DNA of 64,000 nucleotides from Pseudomonas sp. PSE14 (GTDB lineage Bacteria; Pseudomonadota; Gammaproteobacteria; Pseudomonadales; Pseudomonadaceae): contig NZ_CP115669.1 in assembly GCF_029203285.1 (NCBI RefSeq), forward strand, positions 3,224,001 to 3,288,000. Direction: 5' to 3'. A program made the position numbers and the translations under genes. The notes beneath the pieces were generated by a model, which saw only the letters and a list, made by a program, of their open reading frames with translations, made no database searches and was not told the origin of the DNA. Positions 54,141 to 62,787 of the stretch are shown here, one piece after another. Numbering within the stretch: position 1 is the stretch's first letter; each line of letters opens with the position of its first letter.

Positions 54141-54223
54141 GGCGTACAACCGCAAACGGTTGTACGCCCTACGCCGAGATTGAGCTTTGTGTAGGGCGTA
54201 TAACGCTCCGCGTTATACGCCGA
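54141..54223. repeat. Pseudomonas intergenic repeats (CGTACAACCG and CGTATAACGC types)
   Basis: Two adjoining dyads, GGCGTACAACCG/CGGTTGTACGCC and GGCGTATAACG/CGTTATACGCC. A related single dyad is at 34241-34269. Confidence 0.75.
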
Positions 54224-54305
54224 TCAGCCAGGGTCACGCCTCGCACGAGATCAAGCTGGAAACCATTGCAAGCTCGACCACGACGCAAGCGAAAAGCCCG
54301 TAGCC

Positions 54306-55061
54306 TCAGCCGAAAGTGGCGCCGGCGAGCATGCCGCCGTCGACCACGAACTCGGCGCCGGTGCAGTAGCTGGACTCGTCGCTGGCGAGGAACAGCACCA
54401 GCCTGGCCACTTCCTCCGGTTGGCCGATACGCGGAATCGGCAGGCCACTGTAGAAGGCGGAGGGATCGAACTCGGCCATCTCCGGCGGGCGCGCCATGGG
54501 CGTATCGATGCCGCCCGGATGCACCGAGTTGACGCGGATGCCGTAGCGCCCCAGCTCCAGCGCAGCGGACTTGGTCATGCCGCGCACGGCGAACTTGCTG
54601 GCGACGTAGGCGCTGCCACCGGCCACGCCTTCCATGCCCGCCGTCGAGGAAAGATTGACGATGGAGCCGCCACCGGCGCGCTTGAGCGCCGGCAGCACCG
54701 CCTTCATGCCCAGCCAGCAGCCGACCTGGTTGACTTCGATGACCTTGCGGTAACTCTCCAGCGAGCACTCTTCCAGCGGCGCCAGCAGCAGGATGCCGGC
54801 GTTGTTGACCAGCACATCGAGCCGGCCGAAGTGCGCTTCAGCCGCCTGCACCGCCGCATCCCACTGCTGCGCCGAGGTCACGTCCAGGTGCTGGTAGAGC
54901 GCAGCATCACCCAGCTCGTCGGCCAGGCGCGCGCCCTCCTCGTCCAGCAGGTCGGCGATAACCACCCGGCCGCCCTGCTCGACGAACAGACGCGCTTCCG
55001 CCGCGCCCTGCCCACGCGCGGCGCCGGTGATCAGGGCTACCTTTCCTTCCAGTCGCTTCAT
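54306..55061 (-). CDS. SDR of the 3-alpha/20-beta-hydroxysteroid dehydrogenase type
   Basis: 251 residues. TGAARGQGAAEARLFVEQG cofactor loop, NNAGILLLAPLEECSLESYRKVIEVNQVG, Ser in NLSSTAGMEG, YVASK and SSYCTGAEFVVDGGMLAG. The pattern agrees with actinobacterial 3-alpha,20-beta-hydroxysteroid dehydrogenase/FabG3. It could oxidise or reduce a steroid hydroxyl, setting or freeing the position that the sulfotransferase uses. Overlaps the DHH gene by 4 nt; last gene of the DUF1214-sulfotransferase operon. Confidence 0.82.
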   Translation of the reverse strand: MKRLEGKVALITGAARGQGAAEARLFVEQGGRVVIADLLDEEGARLADELGDAALYQHLDVTSAQQWDAAVQAAEAHFGRLDVLVNNAGILLLAPLEECSLESYRKVIEVNQVGCWLGMKAVLPALKRAGGGSIVNLSSTAGMEGVAGGSAYVASKFAVRGMTKSAALELGRYGIRVNSVHPGGIDTPMARPPEMAEFDPSAFYSGLPIPRIGQPEEVARLVLFLASDESSYCTGAEFVVDGGMLAGATFG

Positions 55062-56062
55062 GCTCTTGCCTCCTCGGCGGCCTGCCCGGCCATTTGCGGA
55101 TAGCTGGCCAGCAGGCGGCTGGCCAGTTCGTCCAGTTGATCGTCATCGAGATGATTGATGCCGGCCGCGCGGGCCCGCCCGCCGCCGGTGGGAAAGCCCC
55201 GGCAGAAGGCGTCCGCCGCCAGCGCTGCGCCCGCCGGAACGCGCAGGCTGAACAGCCAGCCGCCCTCGGCCTTGGCGCTGAGCAGGCCGACGGCCCGCTG
55301 CGGTTCGCGGCTCGCCAGCTGGTTGGCCAGCACCCCGCTCACCCGCCGCGCCCAGGCTTCAGTGGGCAGGCGGTAGAGCAGCGCGCCAGGCCCCTCGCGC
55401 CACGGGCTCTGGCCTTGCGCCGCCGCCATGTCGGCGGCGTGGGCGGCACGCAGCGTGATGAAGCTTGGGCTGTTCCGGATGAAGTCGAGCGGGTCCTCAT
55501 AGGGCAGCAGCTCGGCGGCCAGCCGCAGCGGGTCGAAGTGCAGGTCCGCCAGGCTTTCGCCGTAGGCGTTGTAGTTCAGCAGCAGACCCAGTTCCTCCAG
55601 CACCGCGACATTGGCGGCGGCCAGATCGTGGCGCTGCGCCAGGGCCCGCGCCGGACCGGCCAGGCCATCGCCGAAGGCCGCCGCCACCGCCCAGCGGTGG
55701 AAGCGGCCGTCGAGGTAGCGATCGACCAGGATGCTGGTGCAGACGTCGGCGGCGGTGTCGATGAAGGACTCGAACGCCGCGTGCTCGGGCAGCTCGCCGG
55801 CATGGTGGTGGTCGAAGTAGCGCAGGCGCGCGCCGGCCTCCAGCAGGCGTCGGGTGTCGTCGTGGTTCTGCGCGTGGGAGATGTCCAGTACGGTGACCCG
55901 CTCGCCAGGGCCGGCCTGGACCCGGCGCAGCAGGTCGATGTCGCGCTTCACCCCGCTGACCAGGCGCACGCCGGCGTCCAGTTCCCCGGCCAGGCGCAGC
56001 TGTTGCAGGGCGCAGAGGCCGTCGGCGTCGCCGTTGAAGGCGCAGTGGTCGATCAGGCTCAT
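55058..56062 (-). CDS. DHH/DHHA1 family phosphoesterase
   Basis: 334 residues. DHH motifs are intact: D12-x-D14 in FNGDADGLCAL, D60 in VLDISHA, D84-H85-H86 in YFDHHHAGEL, D in FGDGLAG; C-terminal DHHA1 motif GGGRARAAG. Manganese-dependent phosphoesterase. Some members (NrnA/YtqI type) hydrolyse pAp, the by-product of PAPS-dependent sulfotransfer, as well as nanoRNA. It lies inside the operon that encodes a sulfotransferase, so pAp removal is an attractive but unproven role. Coupled to SDRs on both sides (9-nt gap and 4-nt overlap). A nucleic-acid or cyclic-dinucleotide role cannot be excluded. Confidence 0.8.
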   Translation of the reverse strand: MSLIDHCAFNGDADGLCALQQLRLAGELDAGVRLVSGVKRDIDLLRRVQAGPGERVTVLDISHAQNHDDTRRLLEAGARLRYFDHHHAGELPEHAAFESFIDTAADVCTSILVDRYLDGRFHRWAVAAAFGDGLAGPARALAQRHDLAAANVAVLEELGLLLNYNAYGESLADLHFDPLRLAAELLPYEDPLDFIRNSPSFITLRAAHAADMAAAQGQSPWREGPGALLYRLPTEAWARRVSGVLANQLASREPQRAVGLLSAKAEGGWLFSLRVPAGAALAADAFCRGFPTGGGRARAAGINHLDDDQLDELASRLLASYPQMAGQAAEEARA

Positions 56063-56071
56063 GTCCGCACC

Positions 56072-56860
56072 TCAGTACATCAGCTCGCCGCCATTGGCGT
56101 CGAGCTGCGCGCCGTTGATCGCGCTGGCGTAGTCCGAGGCGAGGAACAGCGCGGCACGGGCGCACTCATCGTCCGTGCGCATTCGACCGCCGGGAACGCC
56201 GGCGCTGAACTCGGCGCGCACCTGTTCCTCGCTGACGCCCCGCGCAGCGGCGGTCTGGCGCACCACCGCCTGCACCGGCTCGCCCCACATCCAGCCGCAG
56301 GCCAGGGCGTTGACGCGCAGGCCGTGCACCGCCTGTTCGCTCGCCAGGTAGCGCACCGAAGCCGCCAGCGCGGCCTTGGACGCCGCGTAGGCAGCGCCAC
56401 CCTGGTAGGGCTTGCGCACACCGAGGGTGTTGATCATGACGATGGCGCCGTCGCGTTGCGCCTGCATCGTCGGCAGCACCGCCCGGCTCATGTTCAGCGA
56501 ACCCAGCAGGTTGACCTCCAGGGCCTCGCGCAGCGGCTCGTTGTCGCCCTCCTCCACGGCCTGGAAGCCGCCGTGGGAGAAGGCGCTGTTGATCAGCGCG
56601 TCGATGCGCCCGAAGCGCGCCACGGTGGCCTGGGCGAAGTCATTGCAGGCGGCGGGATCGGTGACGTCGGTGGGCAGGCGCAGCACTTCGCAGTCGGGGG
56701 CGATGGCGTGGATGCGCGCCTCGGCCTCGATCAGCCGTGCTTCGTTGCGCGCGCCGATGGCCAGGGCGCTCGCGCCTTCGCGGGCGGCTTCCAGGGCCAG
56801 CTTGATGCCCAGCCCCGGACCGATGCCGGAAACCATCACAACCTTGTCTTTCAGCAACAT
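56072..56860 (-). CDS. Short-chain dehydrogenase/reductase
   Basis: 262 residues from ATG 56860 (AGGAGA upstream). Atypical cofactor loop GIGPGLGIKLALEAAREG, SAFSHGG in place of NNAG, Ser in INTLGVR region replaced in part (Thr/Leu), YAASK kept. A relaxed SDR like those found in hydroxysteroid and sterol catabolic clusters. Between the sulfotransferase and DHH genes. Substrate unknown; the missing canonical Ser-Tyr spacing should be checked before calling it active. Confidence 0.78.
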   Translation of the reverse strand: MLLKDKVVMVSGIGPGLGIKLALEAAREGASALAIGARNEARLIEAEARIHAIAPDCEVLRLPTDVTDPAACNDFAQATVARFGRIDALINSAFSHGGFQAVEEGDNEPLREALEVNLLGSLNMSRAVLPTMQAQRDGAIVMINTLGVRKPYQGGAAYAASKAALAASVRYLASEQAVHGLRVNALACGWMWGEPVQAVVRQTAAARGVSEEQVRAEFSAGVPGGRMRTDDECARAALFLASDYASAINGAQLDANGGELMY

Positions 56861-56882
56861 GGGAATCTCTCCTGTGTAGGGA

Positions 56883-58046
56883 TCAGGCCTGGATATGCCG
56901 GCGGCGGTAGTCGGCGTAGTCGCGTTCGAGGCTGGCCTCGTCGAGACCGAACTGTTCGGCGCTGTACTGGTGGGCGGCACGCTTCTCGCGGCCGTTGTCG
57001 GCCAGCCAGCGCTGCATGGCGGCGCGGCAGTCCGGCGTCAGGTCGAGACCGGCGAAGGCGTAGATGCGCTCGACCACGCCGAGCGGGTCGCTCAAGGTGT
57101 CCTCGAAGCGCACGTCGAGGAAGCGCCCGGCCGGCAAGTCTTCACGCACCTGCATGGTGTGGCGCAGGGCGCGGGCCATGCGCTGGTTCCACTGGCTGCC
57201 GACGGCGCGCGGGTCCACCTGCTCGCTGTAGAGCTGCCAGAGGGTATGGATAAAGCTGGCCAGGGACGGAATGGTCTTGCCCGGATCGCGGTGGGTCAGC
57301 ACCACCTGGGCGCGGGGGAAGACCTCGAACAGCAGCTCCACGGTGTGCAGGTGCTGCGGGCTCTTCAGCAACCAGCGGCGCCCCGGTGCGATACCCCGGC
57401 GTTCCTGCTGCCACTGCAGGAACTGCAGGGTCTTCTTCAGGTAGCGGTAGACCTGGGCCTGGTCCTGGCGGTCAAGCCAGGCGGTGTAGCTCGGCACGTT
57501 GACGTAGGAGTCCATGGCGCAGAGGAAGGAGTGCTCCATGAGCATGAATTCCTCGTCCGGCTGCTCGGCGTCCAGCGGGTGGATGGCCAGCAGTTGCGGC
57601 AGGAACTCGATCATCCCCGCCACCTCCATGCGCGCCCGCTCGATGCGCTGGACCGGCGCTTCGACCGCCTCGCCGGCAAGCGGCGCCGGGTAGCGGGTTT
57701 CCCACCACTGCGCCTTGCTGAACTGCGGGTCCACCGCCAGGGTGCGCTGCAGCAGCGTGGTACCGGTGCGCGGCAGGCCGACGATCACCAGCGGGTCGTC
57801 GATGGGCTGCTGGAGGATTTCCGGGTGACGCTTGCAGTAGTCCTCCAGCACCAGGCGGTTGACCAGTTGCGCCAGCAGCTTCTCGCGCAGCAGCGCGCGG
57901 CCCTGGGCGGAGAGTCTGGCCTCGTCACGCAGGGCGATGGCGAGCACGTCCAGCGCCTCGCGGAAGTCGCCTTCGCCGAAGTCAGCGAGCCCCCCTGTAC
58001 GCGCGCTGGCCTCGGCCACCAGGGCTTTTGCGGAAAAATCGTCCAT
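56883..58046 (-). CDS. PAPS-dependent sulfotransferase family protein
   Basis: 387 residues from ATG 58046. P-loop-like PAPS motif VIVGLPRTGTTLLQRTL at 87-103, second site HRDPGKTIPSLASF for the 3'-phosphate, and LKSPQHLHTVELLFEVFP. N-terminal 85 residues are a helical extension typical of the Sulfotransfer_3 family. Transfers the sulfo group of PAPS to a hydroxyl; acceptor not known, but the surrounding steroid genes suggest a steroid or sterol-like alcohol. ATG overlaps the DUF1214 stop (TGATG), so both are co-translated. cysD-cysNC to make PAPS lies 1 kb away. Confidence 0.85.
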   Translation of the reverse strand: MDDFSAKALVAEASARTGGLADFGEGDFREALDVLAIALRDEARLSAQGRALLREKLLAQLVNRLVLEDYCKRHPEILQQPIDDPLVIVGLPRTGTTLLQRTLAVDPQFSKAQWWETRYPAPLAGEAVEAPVQRIERARMEVAGMIEFLPQLLAIHPLDAEQPDEEFMLMEHSFLCAMDSYVNVPSYTAWLDRQDQAQVYRYLKKTLQFLQWQQERRGIAPGRRWLLKSPQHLHTVELLFEVFPRAQVVLTHRDPGKTIPSLASFIHTLWQLYSEQVDPRAVGSQWNQRMARALRHTMQVREDLPAGRFLDVRFEDTLSDPLGVVERIYAFAGLDLTPDCRAAMQRWLADNGREKRAAHQYSAEQFGLDEASLERDYADYRRRHIQA

Positions 58047-59158
58047 CACACCAGGTCCTTGAGTTCGGCGAGCTTGAGCACGCGGGTCGTCGGGTGCATC
58101 GGCTGCTTCGCGCCAACCCAGCGCAGACAGAGGGTGCCGTGGGGGTGGCCAGCGGTTTCCAGCCAGTTGGGCAGGCCCGGGTCGCGAGCGCTGAGGACGA
58201 TGCGCACGCCGCCCTCTCCGTCGAGCTGCGCCGAATGCTTGTTCAGGCAGATGCGGTGGTAGCGGTAGTCCAGCGACTCCATCCAGTAGTTGTTGATCTG
58301 CAGGTTCCAGAAGTCGCACTCGGGCACCCGGTCGACCTCGATCACCAGCGCCTCGTCCTCGGCCAGCGCCCAGTAGGAGTGGTAGTAGATGATGTTCGGG
58401 TCGCCGCCGACCGACTGGCACAGCGCCTGGTCCGCCAGCGGCAGCTGGTTGGCGTGGGCCTGGTAGCCCTGGGCCCAGTCGGCGAACAGCCGCGCGGTGC
58501 CCTCGACGAACGAGGCGGCGCGGGTCAGCCCCTGCTGCAGGCGCTGCGGGGTCAGCGGATCGGGAGCCTGGGCGCCGTCCAGGCGCTCGATGCGCAGTTG
58601 CGCCGGCTGCTCGGCGGCGCGGTCGAGGAAGGTCTGGCGCACCACCAGCGCGTTGCTCGCGGCCTCCATCGGCAGCCAGTTGCCAAGGGCCGGCCGGTGC
58701 TGACTGAGGATGATCTCGAAGTTGCCATCGGCGTCGAGCTGCAGCTGGCTGGCGTCGATGAAGCCGGTCTGGATCATCTTGCCGTCGGTCTCGTAGCCGC
58801 CCTTCTGGGTGCCGAAGCTCAGGTAGAACACGCTGCCCCGACTGCCGCTGACGCGGTACTGGTGCTCGCCATTGAGGCGGGCGTAGCGGTACAGGTTGTC
58901 CGGGTTGTCGGCGCCGATCTTCGCCGTCTCGTGGGAGGGCGTGATGAAGCCGGGGAAGTCCGGGTCGGCGAACTCCAGGTGCATTTCCAGGGCGATGCGC
59001 AAGAGCCGGGTCAGGTAGCGGAAGCCTTCGGCGCGGGTCTGCCCGTCGGCGGGCGCCTCGGCGCGCAGTATCTGTTCGCCGCTGCGGCGCAGTTGTTCGC
59101 AGAAGAGGTTCCAGCTTTCGCCGCTGATGACCTCGTGTTCGATCCTGTCTGTGGGCAT
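58046..59158 (-). CDS. DUF1214 domain protein
   Basis: 370 residues. C-terminal DUF1214 signature: DPNIIYYHSYWALAEDEALVIEVD, CDFWNLQINNYWMESLDYRYHRICLNKHSAQLDGEGGVRIVLSARDPGLPNWLETAGHPHG (the conserved NWL and GxP stretch). No signal peptide is seen, so it is probably cytoplasmic. Family function unknown. First gene of the sulfotransferase operon; box 5 lies 59 nt before its ATG. No enzymatic motif recognised. Confidence 0.85.
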   Translation of the reverse strand: MPTDRIEHEVISGESWNLFCEQLRRSGEQILRAEAPADGQTRAEGFRYLTRLLRIALEMHLEFADPDFPGFITPSHETAKIGADNPDNLYRYARLNGEHQYRVSGSRGSVFYLSFGTQKGGYETDGKMIQTGFIDASQLQLDADGNFEIILSQHRPALGNWLPMEAASNALVVRQTFLDRAAEQPAQLRIERLDGAQAPDPLTPQRLQQGLTRAASFVEGTARLFADWAQGYQAHANQLPLADQALCQSVGGDPNIIYYHSYWALAEDEALVIEVDRVPECDFWNLQINNYWMESLDYRYHRICLNKHSAQLDGEGGVRIVLSARDPGLPNWLETAGHPHGTLCLRWVGAKQPMHPTTRVLKLAELKDLV

Positions 59159-59217
59159 TTCGGTCTCCTCCAGTGGGCCTGTACAGACCTTAGGGAGGAG
59201 CCCGGTGCGGATTCTTC

Positions 59218-59229
59218 GTCCGAGCGGAC
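59218..59229 (-). promoter_or_regulatory. Steroid-regulon palindrome before the DUF1214-sulfotransferase operon (box 5)
   Basis: GTCCGAGCGGAC on the plus strand, 59 nt from ATG 59158 and 81 nt from the divergent SRPBCC gene (59311), which it may also serve. Confidence 0.6.
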
Positions 59230-59310
59230 GAGGAGCGCGAAGACGCTTGCGCCGAGTATCGACTCTGACGCGTCGCGCGGTGCGACGCGCACGTCTGGAG
59301 GAAGACTCCC

Positions 59311-59781
59311 ATGAGCACAGAGAAGAACCTGGTGCGCTCGCTGAGCGTGGAGATCGCGGCGCCTGCCGAGCTGGTCTGGTCGATCCTGGTCGACCTGCCG
59401 AGCTATCCGCAGTGGAACCCCTACACCGTCAAGGTGGAATCGAGCCTGCGCCTGGGCGAGCCGGTCAACCTGTTCCTGCCCGACCCAACCCGTCCCGGCG
59501 AGTTGTTGCACGTGGTCGAGTACCTGGCCGACTTCGAACCTCACCGCCTGCTCGCCTGGGAAATGATCGCCAGCGCCGACAACCCGGACGCCGCGCGGCG
59601 CGAACAGATCATCGAGAGCACCGGCCCGAACAGCTGCCGCTACCAGACCACCGATCAGTTCCTCGGCCCTACCGCCGATCAGGTGATGGCCAACCATGGC
59701 CCGTGGGTCAAGCAGGGCTTCGACGCCGTGGCCCTGGCGGTCAAGGCGCGTGCCGAAGCATTGAACGCGGTACCGGCCTGA
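59311..59781 (+). CDS. SRPBCC (START-like) small protein
   Basis: 156 residues. VRSLSVEIAAPAELVWSILVDLPSYPQWNPYTVKVESSLRLGEPV is the standard SRPBCC beginning; then VEYLADFEPHRLLAWEM and the long C-terminal helix. A hydrophobic-ligand pocket protein of unknown activity. Divergent from the sulfotransferase operon and upstream of cysD, inside the group of boxed genes; it could bind a steroid. Plus-strand gene of the same fold as 35164. Confidence 0.78.
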   Translation: MSTEKNLVRSLSVEIAAPAELVWSILVDLPSYPQWNPYTVKVESSLRLGEPVNLFLPDPTRPGELLHVVEYLADFEPHRLLAWEMIASADNPDAARREQIIESTGPNSCRYQTTDQFLGPTADQVMANHGPWVKQGFDAVALAVKARAEALNAVPA

Positions 59782-59804
59782 GTCTGGCCGTCGCGGTTTT
59801 TTTC

Positions 59805-59816
59805 GTCCGCTCGGAC
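59805..59816 (+). promoter_or_regulatory. Steroid-regulon palindrome before cysD (box 6)
   Basis: GTCCGCTCGGAC, i.e. GTCCGAGCGGAC on the minus strand, 77 nt before ATG 59894. Flank CGAAGAA matches box 5. Confidence 0.6.
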
Positions 59817-59893
59817 GAAGAACCCGCGACGGCGCATTACCTACCGTGGTGTCACGCCGACCCCGAGGACGGCAAGACACGAGGAGGTAAGTG

Positions 59894-60790
59894 ATGTTGA
59901 GTCATCTGCAACGGCTGGAAGCGGAAAGCATCCAGATCATCCGCGAAGTGGTCGCCGAGTGTGAGAACCCGGTGATGCTCTACTCCATCGGCAAGGACAG
60001 CGCAGTGATGCTGCACCTGGCGATGAAGGCCTTCGCCCCGGGCAAGCCGCCCTTCCCCCTGCTGCACGTGGACACCACCTGGAAGTTCCGCGAAATGATC
60101 GAGTTCCGCGACCAGACCGCCAGGCGCCTGGGCCTGGAGCTGCTGGTGCACATCAACCCCGAGGGCGTCGAGCGCGGCATCAACCCCTTCGAGCACGGCT
60201 CGGCGCTGCACACCGACATCTGGAAGACCCAGGGCCTGAAGCAGGCGCTGGACCACTACGGCTTCGACGCGGCCTTCGGCGGCGCGCGCCGCGACGAGGA
60301 GAAATCACGGGCCAAGGAGCGGGTGTTCTCGATCCGCTCCGAGCAGCACCGCTGGGACCCCAAGCAACAGCGCCCCGAGCTCTGGAAGCTCTACAACACG
60401 CGCAAACGCAAGGGCGAGAGCCTGCGGGTGTTCCCGCTGTCGAACTGGACCGAACTGGACATCTGGCAATACATCTTCCTGGAACAGATCCCCATCGTGC
60501 CGCTGTATTTCGCCAAGGAGCGCCCGGTGGTGCGCCGCGACGGCACCCTGATCATGGTCGACGACGACCGCCTGCCGCTGCGCGACGGGGAGACCCCGGA
60601 AATGCGCAAGGTGCGCTTCCGCACGCTGGGCTGCTACCCGCTCACCGGTGCCATCGACAGCGACGCCGACGACCTGTCGGCAATCATCCAGGAGATGCTC
60701 GTCAGCCGCACCTCCGAACGCCAGGGCCGCCTGATCGACAGTGACTCGGCCGGCTCCATGGAGAAGAAGAAACAAGAGGGGTACTTCTGA
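59894..60790 (+). CDS. cysD: Sulfate adenylyltransferase small subunit CysD
   Basis: 298 residues from ATG 59894 (GGAGGTAA upstream; a GTG 3 nt earlier is in frame). ATP sulfurylase catalytic subunit: [22 protein letters not shown] (PP-loop SxGKDS), [34 protein letters not shown] and [27 protein letters not shown]. It is a few residues shorter in the region before [10 protein letters not shown] than my memory of the P. aeruginosa CysD (305). With CysN it makes APS. Box 6 upstream suggests control by the steroid regulator instead of sulfur supply. TGATG overlap with cysNC. Confidence 0.93.
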   Translation: MLSHLQRLEAESIQIIREVVAECENPVMLYSIGKDSAVMLHLAMKAFAPGKPPFPLLHVDTTWKFREMIEFRDQTARRLGLELLVHINPEGVERGINPFEHGSALHTDIWKTQGLKQALDHYGFDAAFGGARRDEEKSRAKERVFSIRSEQHRWDPKQQRPELWKLYNTRKRKGESLRVFPLSNWTELDIWQYIFLEQIPIVPLYFAKERPVVRRDGTLIMVDDDRLPLRDGETPEMRKVRFRTLGCYPLTGAIDSDADDLSAIIQEMLVSRTSERQGRLIDSDSAGSMEKKKQEGYF

Positions 60791-62682
60791 TGAACGCCAT
60801 CACCCAATCGGCGCGCGACGACCTCGGCGCCTACCTGGCGCAGCAACAGCACAAGCAACTGCTGCGCTTCATCACCTGCGGCAGCGTCGATGACGGCAAG
60901 AGCACCCTGATCGGCCGCCTGCTCTACGAGTCCAAGGTGCTCTTCGAGGACCAGCTCGGCCAGCTCGAAGCCGACTCGAAGAAACTCGGCACCCAGGGCG
61001 AGGAACTGGACTTCGCCCTGCTGGTGGACGGCCTGGCCGCCGAGCGCGAACAGGGCATCACCATCGACGTGGCCTACCGCTTCTTCGCCACCGACAAGCG
61101 CAAGTTCATCGTCGCCGACACCCCCGGCCACGAGCAGTACACCCGCAACATGGTCACCGGCGCCTCAACCGCGGACCTTGCGGTGATCCTGGTCGACGCC
61201 CGCCAGAGCCTGCTGGTGCAGACCCGCCGGCACAGCTACCTGGTGTCCCTGCTGGGCATCCGCAAGGTGGTGCTGGCAATCAACAAGCTCGACCTGATGG
61301 ACTACTCGCAGGAAGTCTTCGAGCGCATCGAACGCGACTACCGCGCCTTCGCCGCGCAGATCGGCCTCGACGACATCCAGTGCATCCCGCTCTCCGCGCT
61401 GCGCGGCGACAACATGCTCGAAGCCAGCCCGAACACCCCCTGGTACCAGGGCCCGAGCCTGCTGCAGTACCTGGAAAGCGTACCGCTGGAGGAATCGCGG
61501 CAGAGTCAGGCGGCGTTCCGCCTGCCGGTGCAATGGGTGAACCGGCCGAACCTGGACTTCCGGGGCTTCAGCGGCAACATCGCCGCCGGCAGCATCCGCG
61601 TCGGCGAGCGCATTCGCGTGCTGCCCTCGGGCCAGCAGAGCGTGGTCAGCGGCATCCTCGGTACCGCCGGCCAGCAGGATGAAGCGGTCTGCGGCCAGGC
61701 GGTGACCCTGACCCTGGAAGACGAGATCGACATCAGCCGCGGCGACCTGATCACCCTGGCCGACGCCCCGGCGGAAGTGGCCGACCAGTTCGAGGCCACC
61801 CTGGTGTGGATGGACCAGGACGCCCTGCTGCCCGGCCGTCCCTACCTGCTGAAGATCGGCACCCGCACCGTCGGCATGAGCTGCACCAGCCTCAAGCACC
61901 GGGTCGACGTGAACAGCCTGGACCACCTGGCTGCGCGCACCCTGGAGCTGAACGAGATCGGCGTGTGCAACCTCAACCTTGACCGCCCGATCGCCTTCGA
62001 TGCCTACGCCGATAACCGCGACACCGGCGGTTTCATCGTCATCGACCGGCTGAGCAACCGCACCGTCGGCGCCGGCATGCTGCACTTCGCCCTGCGCCGC
62101 GCGCAGAACGTGCACTGGCAGGCCATCGACGTGAACCGCGAGGCCCACGCTGCGCTCAAGGGCCAGACGCCGCGGGTGCTGTGGTTCACCGGGCTGTCCG
62201 GTGCCGGCAAGTCGACCATCGCCAACCTGGTGGAGCGCAAGCTGCACGCCCTCGGCCGGCACACCTACCTGCTCGACGGCGACAACGTGCGCCACGGCCT
62301 GAACCGCGACCTGGGCTTCACCGAGGCCGACCGCGTGGAGAACATCCGCCGCGTGGCGGAAGTGGCGAAGCTGATGCTCGATGCCGGGCTGATCACCCTG
62401 GTCTCCTTCATCTCGCCGTTCCGCGCCGAACGCGACATGGCGCGCAACCTGGCCGGCGAAGGCAATTTCCTGGAGATCTTCGTCGACACACCCCTGAGCC
62501 TGGCCGAGGAGCGCGATCCCAAGGGGCTGTACCAGAAGGCCCGGCGCGGCGAGCTGAAGAACTTCACCGGCATCGACTCGCCGTACGAGGCGCCGCTGAC
62601 GCCAGAGATCCGCATCGACACCCGCCATGAATCGGCGGAAGCGGCTGCGGAGCGGATCGTGGAGATTCTGCTCAAGGGTTGA
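60790..62682 (+). CDS. cysNC: CysNC: sulfate adenylyltransferase large subunit fused to APS kinase
   Basis: 630 residues. CysN GTPase part 1-440: P-loop [40 protein letters not shown], then EF-Tu-like barrels. APS kinase part about 455-630: P-loop [66 protein letters not shown]. Together with CysD it makes PAPS, the sulfo donor for the sulfotransferase. The usual Pseudomonas gene is also a fusion, so this may be a second copy; a genome search would tell. Ends 18 nt before a strong terminator. Confidence 0.93.
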   Translation: MNAITQSARDDLGAYLAQQQHKQLLRFITCGSVDDGKSTLIGRLLYESKVLFEDQLGQLEADSKKLGTQGEELDFALLVDGLAAEREQGITIDVAYRFFATDKRKFIVADTPGHEQYTRNMVTGASTADLAVILVDARQSLLVQTRRHSYLVSLLGIRKVVLAINKLDLMDYSQEVFERIERDYRAFAAQIGLDDIQCIPLSALRGDNMLEASPNTPWYQGPSLLQYLESVPLEESRQSQAAFRLPVQWVNRPNLDFRGFSGNIAAGSIRVGERIRVLPSGQQSVVSGILGTAGQQDEAVCGQAVTLTLEDEIDISRGDLITLADAPAEVADQFEATLVWMDQDALLPGRPYLLKIGTRTVGMSCTSLKHRVDVNSLDHLAARTLELNEIGVCNLNLDRPIAFDAYADNRDTGGFIVIDRLSNRTVGAGMLHFALRRAQNVHWQAIDVNREAHAALKGQTPRVLWFTGLSGAGKSTIANLVERKLHALGRHTYLLDGDNVRHGLNRDLGFTEADRVENIRRVAEVAKLMLDAGLITLVSFISPFRAERDMARNLAGEGNFLEIFVDTPLSLAEERDPKGLYQKARRGELKNFTGIDSPYEAPLTPEIRIDTRHESAEAAAERIVEILLKG

Positions 62683-62700
62683 TCCGAGCGGTAAAGCGCC

Positions 62701-62735
62701 AAGGCCCGTCCCCTCACCGGGGGACGGGCCTTTTT
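62701..62735 (+). terminator. Rho-independent terminator of cysD-cysNC
   Basis: 11-bp stem GGCCCGTCCCC / GGGGACGGGCC, loop TCACCG, five T. Confidence 0.9.
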
Positions 62736-62787
62736 GTATTTCGTAGGGCGCATAAGGCCTTTGGCGTTATCCGCCGTTCTGTTCGGT

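Noticed and set aside
55094-57253. 719-codon open frame on the plus strand
   Set aside because: Antisense of the DHH, SDR and sulfotransferase genes, which show intact catalytic motifs.
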